Assembly: GCA_002298335.1 (NCBI GenBank) | Contig: DBNK01000030.1 | Coordinates: forward strand, 1-64,000 | From: Thalassolituus sp. UBA674 | Lineage (GTDB): Bacteria; Pseudomonadota; Gammaproteobacteria; Pseudomonadales; Oceanobacteraceae | Length of the DNA stretch: 64,000 bases | Reading direction: 5' to 3' | Shown: in pieces, positions 8,059-16,454 of the stretch | Layout: each line of letters begins with the position of its first letter | Position numbering within the stretch: the first letter of the stretch is position 1 | Notes under the pieces: generated by a model | Seen by the model: the letters and a program-made list of their open reading frames with translations, nothing else | Told to the model about the DNA's origin: nothing | Database searches by the model: none | Position numbers and translations under genes: made by a program

Positions 8059-8631
8059 GTTCGCGTACATTCCGGCTGGCCACAGCAGGATGGAGCTGTA
8101 GCTGATGGCAATACCGAGCAGGGCACCGACCAGTACGTCTGTCGGGTAGTGCATACCCAGAATCACCCGTGATGCGCCGACCAGTACCGCAAAGGGTACG
8201 ACCACCCAGATCAGTGCCGGGAAATACCAGCTGAACAGAATGGCGAAGTTTACGGCGTTCATGGTGTGACCGGAGGGAAAGCTGTATTTATCCAGCGGTG
8301 CGGTGTGAGCCAGAATATCCGGAAATGAAATAAACGGACGCTGGCGTACCAGACGGTTTTTCAGCTGGGAATAGATCAGCACACACAGCAGGCCTGCTGT
8401 GGCGATGTGGGCGATGACCAGCACACCTTCCAGCCCGGAAATCACGGCCAGACAGAAGCCCAGTGTGTACCAGAACACACCATCACCCAGGCGGCTGATG
8501 CCTTTGAAGAACAGTCGGATGGCGCGCAGGTGCCCCAGCCGGTTCATTTTCTGGCAGAGCGCGAGCTCAAACAGATCTGCTTTTCTGAACAGAAACTCTG
8601 CTCTTTCCTGACGACGTTTGCTTAGTTCCAT
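8050..8631 (-). CDS. PAP2-family membrane phosphatase
   Basis: A membrane lipid phosphatase candidate (phosphatidylglycerol phosphate, undecaprenyl pyrophosphate or related lipid). All three PAP2 signatures are present in 193 residues: K91-x6-R98-P, P119-S-G-H122, and S154-R-x5-H161-x3-D165. About five hydrophobic segments flank them. Its ATG lies inside the end of the upstream glycosyltransferase gene (65-bp overlap) with GAGGG as ribosome site, so the two are translationally coupled. The pairing suggests glycolipid or lipid-carrier metabolism at the inner membrane. Confidence 0.92.
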   Translation of the reverse strand: MELSKRRQERAEFLFRKADLFELALCQKMNRLGHLRAIRLFFKGISRLGDGVFWYTLGFCLAVISGLEGVLVIAHIATAGLLCVLIYSQLKNRLVRQRPFISFPDILAHTAPLDKYSFPSGHTMNAVNFAILFSWYFPALIWVVVPFAVLVGASRVILGMHYPTDVLVGALLGIAISYSSILLWPAGMYANLF

Positions 8632-9796
8632 GGGTTACCCTCAAGGCTCGTGCTGAGTACAGGTGCTGCAGGAATTCATCGACAATGCTGTCCCAGGAAA
8701 TGCCCTGGGCAATGTCGCGGGCGGCGTGACGGATCTGGCTGAGCAGATTCGGCCGCTCCTGCAGGGTGGCCGCAGCGCGCAGGAAAGCGGCTTCGTCTCC
8801 GAACGGAGCGAGCATGGCGCTGTGGTTGTGTTCTGTATGTTCGTGAGCGGCGGCGTAGTCAAAGCTGACCAGTGCCAGACCGCTGGCGAGTGCTTCGGTG
8901 ACGACGTTGCCGAAGGTGTCGGTCAGGCTCGGGAACAGGAAAATATCGCCACTGGCGTAGTAGGTCGCCAGTTCTTCACCGCGTTTTACTCCGGCACAGA
9001 TAACGTCCGGATGACGCGTGCGGATGTTGTCCAGTTCAGGGCCATTACCCACCAGAACCAGACGGATGCGTGAGTTGCTGCCTTTCAGATGCTGCCAGGT
9101 CTTCAGAACCAGCTGCATGTTTTTCTCGGCGGCGATGCGGCCTACATAAAGCAGCACCAGATCATCGTCTTTCACACCCCATTGGCGACGCAGTTCCGCT
9201 GAGCGCCTGGCCGGGGAAAACTGGTGGCTGTCGACACCACGGGACATCACACTGACGCGCTCAAAACCATGCTCGTTCAATTCAGCCGCTTGCTGTGCGG
9301 TCGGAACCAGGGTGGCGGAGGTCTGGTTGTGGAACCAGCGCATGTAGCGGTAACCCAGTGCTTCCAGCAGGCCGGCACCATAGTGCTTACCGTACTGGTG
9401 GAAGTTGGTGTGGAAGCCACTGACAACAGGGATGCCGAGACGGTGTGCGGTGCGGCATGCGGCCCAGCCCAGTGGCCCTTCGGTGGCGACGTAGATGGCA
9501 TCGGGGCGGAAGGCTTCCAGCGTGTTGCGGACTTTGCGCTTGCTGGGCAGGCCGAATCTGAGTTCCGGATAACCGGGCATGGGCAGGCCGGGCAGGGTCA
9601 GTTCAGACAGCAGGCCAGACTCATGACGTGAGTTGCCTCCGGTGTCTTCTTTATTCTGACGTGGACGGATGATCTGCACGTGGATACCGCGCTGCAGCAT
9701 GCCCGACACCAGCATCGACAATGTATGCGCTACGCCATTCACTTCCGGTGCGTAGGTTTCAGTGACGATACAGATGCGTTGAGTGGTTTCCGTCAT
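8567..9796 (-). CDS. GT4-family glycosyltransferase
   Basis: The 409-residue GT-B enzyme begins ICIVTETYAPEVNGVAHTL, the usual N-terminal donor-independent Rossmann start of GDP-mannose-dependent alpha-mannosyltransferases, and has VGRIAAEKN and the motif DTFGNVVTEALASG carrying the family E-x7-E type donor-binding site. Closest resemblance is to the MgtA/PimB group acting on diacylglycerol or phosphatidyl lipids; sugar and acceptor are inferred only. It overlaps the PAP2 gene and has a clear paralogue at 14886-16055. The C-terminal 30 residues (TKQTSSGKSRVSVQKSRSV) are basic, Ser-rich and may be an artefact of the overlap. Confidence 0.88.
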   Translation of the reverse strand: MTETTQRICIVTETYAPEVNGVAHTLSMLVSGMLQRGIHVQIIRPRQNKEDTGGNSRHESGLLSELTLPGLPMPGYPELRFGLPSKRKVRNTLEAFRPDAIYVATEGPLGWAACRTAHRLGIPVVSGFHTNFHQYGKHYGAGLLEALGYRYMRWFHNQTSATLVPTAQQAAELNEHGFERVSVMSRGVDSHQFSPARRSAELRRQWGVKDDDLVLLYVGRIAAEKNMQLVLKTWQHLKGSNSRIRLVLVGNGPELDNIRTRHPDVICAGVKRGEELATYYASGDIFLFPSLTDTFGNVVTEALASGLALVSFDYAAAHEHTEHNHSAMLAPFGDEAAFLRAAATLQERPNLLSQIRHAARDIAQGISWDSIVDEFLQHLYSARALRVTHGTKQTSSGKSRVSVQKSRSV

Positions 9797-9968
9797 AGTG
9801 CTGCTTTGCCGCTTTACTGATCAGGATAGGTTGTAACTTTTTTGTGACAGATCTGTTGCGCAAGTATGAAGCTATGATGACGGCCGGGCTGCTGGCCGGG
9901 ATTGAACCTGTCAGGCCTGAAAGGCTGTAGTACAGAGGGTATGCGGGGGCTTTGCAGCCCCGCAGAGA

Positions 9969-10994
9969 TCAGTCTTCGTTGCGGTAGTACGAGGGGACGT
10001 TGGAAGTCCAGCGGCGGAAGGCTTTACGGAAGTTGGACGGGTCGTTGTAGCCGACCAGCTGAGCCACTTCTTCAATCGGCAGGCTGGAATTGCGCAGGTA
10101 CTCGATGGCCATTTCCTTGCGCACTTCATCCAGCAGTTTCTGGTATGAGGTACCCAGATCCTGCAGGCTGCGGCTCAGTGTCCGGGTTGAGGTTGCCAGT
10201 TCTTTGGCGAGCTCTTCCACGGATGGGAAGTTACCCGGTTCGCTCAGCATGATGCGTCGTACTTTGGCAATCAGGCCTTCTTTCGGCCCCATGCGGCTGA
10301 GAATTTCAGCGCATTGTTTCTCGGCCATCGCGGCGGTGGCCTGATCGGCCATCATCAGTGGCATATCGAGCATATCCGCTCCGACAACCAGCTGGGTCCG
10401 TGGCTGATCAAACAATACCGGGCACTCGAAGTATTCCTGGTATTTGGCGGAATAAGGCTGCTCCGGATGATTCAGGTGGATTTCGATGGGCTGCAGATCC
10501 GGACGTCCGGTCAGAAAGCGCGACAGGCAGGTGAACGAAATCACAAACACTTCGCAGGTCATGCGGTAAATATGTTCAAACGGAATATGGCTGGTGAAAC
10601 AGACTTCCAGCCGGTCATCGTAGTGGTTCACATCAAAGGTGAAGGCCGGGTTAACCAGCGTGTGGTATTGCATCCCCAGTGCCAGCGCACTGCGCAGGTC
10701 TTTGCAGCTCAGAATGGCGTAGCCCAGCATGCCGAACTGGTTGATATTGATGGCTGCACCCAGATCGATGCCGAAGCCGCCATCCGGATAACTGGTGAGC
10801 AGATTTTCGCAGATGATCATCATCTGCTGGAAAGACAGTCGTGCTGCCGGATCGCCCAGTATTTCAACATCGACGCCGGTATTGGCAAGAATCGTCTCGG
10901 GGGAAATGTCCTTGTGTTCGCCCACGCGGATCATGGTTGCCGGGACGTTTACGGGTACTAGAGGGTCTGTAAGACTCCAGGTGCCTCTGATCAT
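9969..10994 (-). CDS. AraC-family transcriptional regulator (Arabinose_bd N-domain type)
   Basis: The 341-residue protein has the long N-terminal sensor domain of the OruR/ArgR-like AraC group (GFGIDLGAAININQFGMLGYA is characteristic) and a C-terminal double HTH at about 235-335 (VEELAKELATSTRTLSRSLQ and IEEVAQLVGYNDPSNFRKAF). Such regulators respond to small metabolites such as amino acids or fatty acids; the ligand here is unknown. A GC-rich hairpin follows the stop at about 9943-9963. It is divergent from the flavodoxin gene across a 222-bp intergenic region that must hold both promoters. Confidence 0.92.
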   Translation of the reverse strand: MIRGTWSLTDPLVPVNVPATMIRVGEHKDISPETILANTGVDVEILGDPAARLSFQQMMIICENLLTSYPDGGFGIDLGAAININQFGMLGYAILSCKDLRSALALGMQYHTLVNPAFTFDVNHYDDRLEVCFTSHIPFEHIYRMTCEVFVISFTCLSRFLTGRPDLQPIEIHLNHPEQPYSAKYQEYFECPVLFDQPRTQLVVGADMLDMPLMMADQATAAMAEKQCAEILSRMGPKEGLIAKVRRIMLSEPGNFPSVEELAKELATSTRTLSRSLQDLGTSYQKLLDEVRKEMAIEYLRNSSLPIEEVAQLVGYNDPSNFRKAFRRWTSNVPSYYRNED

Positions 10995-11216
10995 GTGATA
11001 GTCCGGTTATTGTTATCGTGTGTCGGTTTTATCCGGTGTTGTATGCCTGCCCTGAGGCAGCGCTGCCACCCAGTCAGCACCGCACACAAGTGATTCACAT
11101 TACATTAAACAGGGTCGATAATACCAGCTCCGTGGCGGAATTTGATATAGCTGTGTGTCATATCAGGCCATCGTTTCCGTTGTAACCCCTTCTCTTCCTC
11201 TTCTGTAAGGAATCTC

Positions 11217-11669
11217 ATGGCTAACATTTATCTCGCTGTTGGTACGGTGACCTGTACGGCCTCTGCCGTTGCCCGCTCATGCGCGGATCTGCTCCGCAAC
11301 GCCGGGCATGACGTGACCGTGGATGAGCAGGCCTCTGTGGCGGCACTGAATGCAGCGCAAGCGGATGCGGTACTGATTGTGACGGCCACTACCGGGAAAG
11401 GGGATATCCCGAATAATCTGCTGAACTTTTATGTGGAGCTGGAAACTGAATCGCCGCTGCAGAATGGTCGTCCGTTCGGTGTGATCAGCCTGGGAGACAG
11501 TTCTTACTCCATGACCTTCTGTCAGGCTGGTGCCCTGATGGAAGAGCGCTTCCTCGGGTTGCAGGGGGCTCAGCCCATCCCCAGAATTACGATTGATGCC
11601 ATTGAAACCCAGATACCGGATGACGATGCGCTGTTCTGGCTGAAAGAGTGGATGGAAGCGTTGTTCTGA
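11217..11669 (+). CDS. MioC-like flavodoxin-domain protein
   Basis: The 150-residue protein has the flavodoxin fold: first strand and phosphate loop VGTVTCTASAVA, the second FMN loop TATTGKGDIPNN, and the third SLGDSSYSMTFCQAG. This pattern is closest to MioC-type short flavodoxins that shuttle electrons to redox enzymes. The TCTAS loop is one Thr/Ser pattern typical of FMN phosphate contact. The ATG follows a TAAGGAAT ribosome site. Its stop lies in a hairpin shared with the convergent gene at 11673. Confidence 0.85.
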   Translation: MANIYLAVGTVTCTASAVARSCADLLRNAGHDVTVDEQASVAALNAAQADAVLIVTATTGKGDIPNNLLNFYVELETESPLQNGRPFGVISLGDSSYSMTFCQAGALMEERFLGLQGAQPIPRITIDAIETQIPDDDALFWLKEWMEALF

Positions 11670-11679
11670 GGATCAGAAC
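11663..11679. terminator. Convergent hairpin at the stop codon
   Basis: GTTCTGA-GGA-TCAGAAC forms a 7-bp stem that includes the flavodoxin stop and the end of the opposing gene. It is similar in design to the hairpin at 8032-8058. No T-tract. Confidence 0.4.
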
Positions 11680-12194
11680 GGACGCGCCGACGCCAGATTG
11701 CTGATCAGGGTATGAAAATGCCCGACCTGCTGGCGGACACTGAAACTGCCGCCATGTTCGGCAATGCTGTTGCGCAGATTATCCAGCACGGCAACGGCAT
11801 TGACCCGTTCTTTATTGGCTGACTGAGGCGTGGCTTCTTCCGTGGAGGCACCGGCTTCTGCTGCCACAGTCTGGGCGGCTCCTGCCTGGGCGGCTCCAGC
11901 CTGAAACAGATACTGCATGCCATTCAGTTCCCGGCCACTTAACAGTCCGTACTCCTGCAGACGGGTCTGCATGCGTCCGATGTCTTCCTGGCTCAGGCTG
12001 GTAACGTCAAATTCACTGGCAACGGCACTGATCAGTACCGCCCGGTCAGAGACGTGATACAGGTCTTTAAGGTCTGCCGCCAGCTCTTTGTCGGCCTCTT
12101 TACCCGGAGCAGCCGCAGCTGCAGCAGGCGCTGAAGACTCAGCATTTGCCAGCGGTTGATTCGACAGATAATTCGACAGCGCATTTAACAGCAT
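11673..12194 (-). CDS. Hypothetical Ala-rich protein
   Basis: A 173-residue protein with no recognised family. It has an N-terminal amphipathic helix, an Ala/Pro-rich linker (SSAPAAAAAAPG), a compact helical middle (LYHVSDRAVLISAVASEFDVTSLSQEDIGR), a short Gln-Ala-Gly-Ala repeat segment at about 98-110, and a helical end. It has no signal peptide or membrane span. The start ATG at 12194 is preceded by CAGAGGTACT. It is monocistronic and convergent with the flavodoxin gene. The coding base bias is normal for the window, so it is probably a real native gene of unknown function. Confidence 0.65.
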   Translation of the reverse strand: MLLNALSNYLSNQPLANAESSAPAAAAAAPGKEADKELAADLKDLYHVSDRAVLISAVASEFDVTSLSQEDIGRMQTRLQEYGLLSGRELNGMQYLFQAGAAQAGAAQTVAAEAGASTEEATPQSANKERVNAVAVLDNLRNSIAEHGGSFSVRQQVGHFHTLISNLASARPF

Positions 12195-12326
12195 ATTCAG
12201 TACCTCTGAAGAGGACTATGCAGTCAGTGTGCCAGTATTTATCTGTTTGATTTTTAAGGAATTTTATTATTCAGAGAGGAGAGGGTGGCAAAGATCTGCC
12301 ACGTCATCCTGTTCTGGCGGCCGGGG

Positions 12327-12572
12327 TCAGCCGGTAATGCGGTAGCCGGTCTGGGTCAGCAGCAGCTGCAGAACTTCCAGTTCAGCAGGGACAAAGGAAC
12401 GCACCTGATAGCAATGCTCACACATAAAGGTGCTGCTGCTCTGCAGGGTTTCCATGCTGACGTCAGTATCCTGCTGACAGTGGTCGCAGGTCATTGGAAT
12501 GAGTACACGGTTTGACAGAAGGGTTTTGATCGCCTTGTCAGTATCTGTGCTGGCAAGTGTTGCCTGGTTCAT
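12327..12572 (-). CDS. Small zinc-ribbon protein
   Basis: An 81-residue protein with two CxxC knuckles, Cys29-Asp-His-Cys32 and Cys51-Glu-His-Cys54, spaced like a rubredoxin-type zinc ribbon. The flanks are helical. Function is unknown; similar small zinc ribbons can be regulatory or nucleic-acid-binding. The gene stands alone on the minus strand and is followed by an empty intergenic stretch. The region 12573-12909 on the other side shows only short unsupported frames and probably carries the promoters for this gene and the DUF2788 gene. Confidence 0.65.
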   Translation of the reverse strand: MNQATLASTDTDKAIKTLLSNRVLIPMTCDHCQQDTDVSMETLQSSSTFMCEHCYQVRSFVPAELEVLQLLLTQTGYRITG

Positions 12573-12909
12573 AAATTTGCCTTACGTTGATTCCTGAACA
12601 TGAATTCAGATTAGCAGTCCGCAAATCTCTCTGGGTTTCCGGGTTCAGTAATATGGTGAACAAACGTAACCCTGATGGGGCCTGATCTGTCCGGCACCTT
12701 CTTAGTGTAGTCGTTTGTTAACAGATTGCACAAACGGTTACAAAAAAACGCTTGGTACTATCGACATAGATATGTCCCGGCCAGCTGACAGCATCCTGCT
12801 GCCATTAACCTGCGTTTGTGGCCGGAAGCCTTCAGCAGTACCATACCGCACCTCTAATGTTCCTCCGGCTGGTGTGCTGAGCACCGGCCAGTATTGTCTG
12901 AGATGATTT

Positions 12910-13110
12910 ATGGATGCTGCGTTAATAGAAACGATTGGTCTTAAGGTCGGCCTCAGCGCTCTGATCCTGTTTATGATGTTCATTATCTGGGATCTCGGGA
13001 AGCGCTCGGGCGCCGGCAAGTTCGGCATGATGATTCTCTTTCTCGGTCTGGGCGTCGGCGTGCTCGGTTTTGTGATCAAAGAAGTACTGATCGCGGTGCT
13101 GGATATCTGA
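12910..13110 (+). CDS. DUF2788 small inner-membrane protein
   Basis: The 66-residue protein has two hydrophobic helices (about 10-28 and 38-60) separated by the basic loop DLGKRSGAGKFG, a pattern of the DUF2788 family of Pseudomonas-type gammaproteobacteria. The Lys/Arg loop suggests both ends face the periplasm. Function is unknown. ATG is preceded by GATGATTT, a weak ribosome site. Confidence 0.7.
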   Translation: MDAALIETIGLKVGLSALILFMMFIIWDLGKRSGAGKFGMMILFLGLGVGVLGFVIKEVLIAVLDI

Positions 13111-13237
13111 ATCTGCCGGTCTGAGGCGGATAGTTCATTTTTCAGACAAGTGTCAGGAGTGTCACTCCGGTGTTGGCGCGTTCGGGAATCAAGGTCTATA
13201 CCAATAGTCAGACCGTAAACGTCTGGCAGGTAACCCC

Positions 13238-13831
13238 ATGCATTCCACGACATCAACAGAGTCCGCCAAGAAACGCGCTGCGTTTGCAGCCACTTCTGAA
13301 CTGGCCACACAAAGCAGCGACATTACTGCCGTTGCAGGCCGTGTCAGCAGTTTTACCGGGGCAGGTCTCCCGGTACCGGCTTCGCTGACAGGCAAATCTG
13401 ACCGTGGTGTGTATCTGGCAAATCTTCCTTCACGTCAGACAGGAGGTGAACTGGTGGGTTATACGCCGAGACTGCAGGACCTCATCGAAGATGCCATGCC
13501 ACTGTTCTGGCATATTCTTGAACGCAATCTGATTGAATCTGACCGGCCCGTGCACCTTTTTTATGTCAACTCTTCTGAGTCGCTGCAGGAGAACGGCCGC
13601 CGCCTTATCGACCTCTTTACCCGCTTGTCGGGCACTGACCGCATCTGCCTGCCTATCTCCAGCTGTCACAGTATGCTGGTGAACACTTTCCGTTTTGCCC
13701 TGCCGTATCTGCGCGGTATGGAGCTGGATGACGTGGCACTGGTGTACCTGGGTGAAAACGCCAACCGCCGTACAATGGAGACAGTTTCCAAAGAGTGCGG
13801 AATGGCGTTCTACTTTCATGCCTTCTATTGA
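13238..13831 (+). CDS. Hypothetical protein
   Basis: A 197-residue protein of no recognised family. The first 60 residues are Ser/Thr/Ala-rich and probably disordered. The remainder is an alpha/beta domain: an amphipathic helix RLQDLIEDAMPLFWHILERNL, then a strand-rich section VHLFYVNSSESLQENGRRLIDLF, a Cys pair region RICLPISSCHSML and a C-terminal VALVYLGENANRRTMETV. The start ATG follows CAGGTAACCCC. A terminator follows at 13856. It may be regulated separately from the downstream HTH gene. Confidence 0.6.
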   Translation: MHSTTSTESAKKRAAFAATSELATQSSDITAVAGRVSSFTGAGLPVPASLTGKSDRGVYLANLPSRQTGGELVGYTPRLQDLIEDAMPLFWHILERNLIESDRPVHLFYVNSSESLQENGRRLIDLFTRLSGTDRICLPISSCHSMLVNTFRFALPYLRGMELDDVALVYLGENANRRTMETVSKECGMAFYFHAFY

Positions 13832-13855
13832 CCACACAATAACTATCTGATTTAC

Positions 13856-13885
13856 AGCCCTTTTTGGGGCTTGTCTTTTTTCTCC
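13856..13885 (+). terminator. Rho-independent terminator
   Basis: AGCCC pairs with GGGCT across a T-rich loop, followed by TTGTCTTTTTT. It lies 25 bp after the stop at 13831. Confidence 0.55.
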
Positions 13886-14081
13886 TGCACTATTATTGTG
13901 CACCTCGATGAGTTGCAGTCCTGGCTGTACTGGGATGCCAGCAAAACATCACATTTCTGAAAAAAAACGTTCATTGACAAAAGGTTACGATTACAACCGT
14001 ATCCTTTAAGAACACTTTTTCAGCGTATCTGGACGACCCCTGTACCGGGTTTGCATATGCCTAGAACAAAAAATTTTAAGC

Positions 14082-14096
14082 TGGTATGGGTTTTGC
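14082..14096 (+). promoter_or_regulatory. Sigma54-like promoter ahead of the Fis-type HTH gene
   Basis: TGGTATGGGTTTTGC has the required GG-N10-GC spacing and TGG/TTGC elements of a -24/-12 promoter. It lies 32 bp ahead of the ATG at 14128, leaving room for a start site about 12 nt downstream. The GATTACAACC/GGTTACG region at about 13990-14010 could hold an activator site. Confidence 0.4.
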
Positions 14097-14127
14097 GAAG
14101 GGAATAATTAGCCAGGAGGAGCATCCC

Positions 14128-14826
14128 ATGAACAAGATTGCCGACATTCAAGACTATCGCTACAGCCCAGCCACCACTCCATCACGTCTGACGTGGATGG
14201 ATCAGATCTCTGACATTCTGGAAAACCGTTACCACGATGACGAGTCCATCCAGTCGCTGTTAAAGCTTGCCAGTGATCTCACCGGTCTCAGCAACATCTC
14301 TGTCGCAGTACCGGATTCACCAAGCCGTTTCAAAGCTCAGTACTGTTCTACCGGTATCACCAACGGTGTATACAGCTTTGCCGTTCAGCACGCACTGTGC
14401 CGCCAGTTCGAATCCCGTGAGTGGCTGGTGATTCAGGAAAACAGCGAGCGTCCTGAGCCTTACGACCACCTGCGTGGCAACCTGAAAGGTTCACTGCGTT
14501 GTCTGCTGGTACCAGTAACCCTGCGTCAGTCTGTACTGGCGGTGATGGTTGTTGACCTGCGTGGTGCCGATGCACAGGCACTGGATCTGACCCTGACCCA
14601 CTTCATTGCCGCACAGATTGCGAACATTCTGGCGACTCAGGTTGTTCCGAACTTCAAAACTCTGTATGCCCGCCCATATCAGCGTGTGCAGGAAAATGAA
14701 CTGACCGACATCCATGAAGCCATCAACAAGTGCAATGGCAACAAGACCATGGCCGCTAAAGTGCTGGGTCTGACCCCTCGTCAGCTGCGTTACCGCCTGT
14801 CCAAGCTCGGCGAACACGCGATGTAA
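14128..14826 (+). CDS. GAF-like sensor with Fis-type HTH (no AAA+ domain)
   Basis: The 232-residue protein has an N-terminal sensory domain of GAF type (LTGLSNISVAVPDSPSRF ... LLVPVTLRQSVLAVMVVDL) and a C-terminal Fis-like HTH (IHEAINKCNGNKTMAAKVLGLTPRQLRYRLSKLG). This is the layout of NifA/NtrC-type activators without the central ATPase, so it could be a repressor or antagonist rather than an activator. The ATG at 14128 has a strong AGGAGG site; an upstream in-frame start at 14086 lies inside the candidate sigma54 promoter and was rejected. It precedes a glycosyltransferase gene. Confidence 0.8.
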   Translation: MNKIADIQDYRYSPATTPSRLTWMDQISDILENRYHDDESIQSLLKLASDLTGLSNISVAVPDSPSRFKAQYCSTGITNGVYSFAVQHALCRQFESREWLVIQENSERPEPYDHLRGNLKGSLRCLLVPVTLRQSVLAVMVVDLRGADAQALDLTLTHFIAAQIANILATQVVPNFKTLYARPYQRVQENELTDIHEAINKCNGNKTMAAKVLGLTPRQLRYRLSKLGEHAM

Positions 14827-14885
14827 TCATACTGTCATGCCTGAACCGGCACACTGTATGAGATTTGCAGTCTGCCGGATTCAAC

Positions 14886-16055
14886 ATGACGAAATACCAT
14901 CTCTGTATCGTCTCAGAGACGTTCTCCCCCGATGTTAATGGCGTTGCCATTTCCCTGCAGAGACTGATCCGGCACCTCGACAGTGCCTGTTTCAGAGTCT
15001 CCGTTGTCCGCCCGGCCCCCCGTGAAGTGTATGAACCGGAACAGCCCGAGTTGTGGTGCCGTGGTGTGCGTGTCCCACAGTATCCGGACGTGCAGCTGGG
15101 GCTGCCTGCTGCCGGGAAAATCCATGCGGCGTGGCGTGAAGACTGGCCTGATCTGGTCTATATCGCCACCGAAGGACCGCTCGGCGCGTCTGCCCTGAAC
15201 GTAGCGCGCAATGCCGGTATTCCGGTCATCAGTGCCTTTCACACCAATTTTCACCGTTACAGCAGTTATTACGGACTGGGCTGGGTCCGCGGGTTGATCC
15301 TGTCCTGGCTTAAGCGCTTTCACAACCGTACCGCTATGACGCTGGTGCCATCGCAGGAGCTGCAGACCGATCTGACCGGGATTGGCTTCAAACGGGTGCA
15401 CTGGTTACCCCACGGGGTCGATTGCGAGGCATTCACCCCGGCATTACGCAGCACAGCACTGCGTGAGGAGTGGGGTGTGGCAGAGGATGAAATCTTATTG
15501 TTGTTCGTTGGCCGTATGGCCCCTGAGAAGAACCTCCAGCTGGCGGTCAAAGCGGCTGAAGCGATGGTCACTGACGGTCTGTCTGTGAAACTGGTCGCGG
15601 TGGGTGACGGGCCGTTGCGGGAAGACATGCAGGCCACTCATCCGCAGGTGATTTTTACCGGCATCAGAACCGGTGACGCACTGGCCGCCTGTTACGCCTC
15701 TGCCGATGTATTCCTGATGCCGAGTCAGACCGAGACTTTTGGCCTGGTGACACTTGAGGCCATGGCCAGCGGGCTGCCGGTGGTGGCGTTCGATATGGCG
15801 GCAGCGGGTCAGTTTGTGGACAGCAGTTGCGGGGCTCTGGCGGGGGATCTGAGTGAAGAATCCTTTATCCTCGCCTTGGGTAAACTGCTCAATGAAGGTA
15901 TGATCTCATCCGCCGGGAAGAAGGCAAGGATGGTCGCGGAGTCGGCCTCCTGGTCAGCGATTACCCGGCAGTTTGAAGGCTGTTGTATTGACCTCATCCG
16001 GCAGAAGCAGGAAGCGGAGGGCCTACTGGTACAGGCTTTGCAGAACAGTTCCTGA
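14886..16055 (+). CDS. GT4-family glycosyltransferase, paralogue of the gene at 8567
   Basis: The 389-residue GT-B enzyme shows the same layout as the 8567-9796 product: LCIVSETFSPDVNGVAISL, YIATEGPLGASALN, FHTNFHRYSSYYG, VGRMAPEKNLQLA and TETFGLVTLEAMASGLP. The pair are clear paralogues, and both probably transfer mannose or a related sugar to a lipid. A TTG at 14865 would add seven residues, but the ATG at 14886 is better placed. It follows the HTH gene by 59 bp and precedes a short unknown gene by 32 bp. Confidence 0.88.
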   Translation: MTKYHLCIVSETFSPDVNGVAISLQRLIRHLDSACFRVSVVRPAPREVYEPEQPELWCRGVRVPQYPDVQLGLPAAGKIHAAWREDWPDLVYIATEGPLGASALNVARNAGIPVISAFHTNFHRYSSYYGLGWVRGLILSWLKRFHNRTAMTLVPSQELQTDLTGIGFKRVHWLPHGVDCEAFTPALRSTALREEWGVAEDEILLLFVGRMAPEKNLQLAVKAAEAMVTDGLSVKLVAVGDGPLREDMQATHPQVIFTGIRTGDALAACYASADVFLMPSQTETFGLVTLEAMASGLPVVAFDMAAAGQFVDSSCGALAGDLSEESFILALGKLLNEGMISSAGKKARMVAESASWSAITRQFEGCCIDLIRQKQEAEGLLVQALQNSS

Positions 16056-16087
16056 CACATCTGATCATCAACCCCGGAGGTCGGTTC

Positions 16088-16393
16088 ATGGAGTTCAATC
16101 GCCATAATTTGGCTGTATTGCGCCAGGTAAAACGCCAGGCTCGGCAGGAAGTGAACGTTGAGATTCATTTTGATTCCAGCACGCTCAGGGAAGATTTACT
16201 CGAATTGGCGGAAACCCCCGTCAGCTCTGGGCTCAGAGCCCTGATCTCTGAGCTGGTACAGGATGACGAGCCGCAGCTGCCAGCGGTGGTCAAACCCCAG
16301 CCGCAGGGCGGTGTTCCCCTGACTGAGCGCCTGCTGCAGAATCAGAAACCGGTCGCCCGTATGCGCTACCGGGGCCGGGTCGTCGAAGCCTGA
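16088..16393 (+). CDS. Hypothetical small protein
   Basis: A 101-residue basic protein with no recognised family. Its N-terminal half has charged helices (HNLAVLRQVKRQARQEVNVEI), then a Pro-rich acidic linker, and an Arg-rich end (ARMRYRGRVVEA). A CCGGAGGT site lies ahead of the ATG. It trails the glycosyltransferase by 32 bp, so cotranscription is likely. A hairpin separates it from the convergent rlpA. Confidence 0.6.
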   Translation: MEFNRHNLAVLRQVKRQARQEVNVEIHFDSSTLREDLLELAETPVSSGLRALISELVQDDEPQLPAVVKPQPQGGVPLTERLLQNQKPVARMRYRGRVVEA

Positions 16394-16417
16394 GCGCCCG
16401 GATATAGTGCCAGGTCA

Positions 16418-16450
16418 TCCCGTTATGGCATAAAACAGGTCATAACGGGA
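16418..16450. terminator. Hairpin between the convergent genes at 16393 and rlpA
   Basis: TCCCGTTATG pairs perfectly with CATAACGGGA around a 13-nt loop. It has no clear T-tract. Confidence 0.4.
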
Positions 16451-16454
16451 CAGT

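Noticed and set aside
12715..12906. 63-residue plus-strand frame upstream of the DUF2788 gene
   Set aside because: It has no convincing domain or ribosome site, and the region is better explained as promoter sequence.
13430..13903. 157-residue minus-strand frame
   Set aside because: It lies opposite the 13238-13831 gene and its sequence resembles a shadow; the plus-strand gene is preferred.
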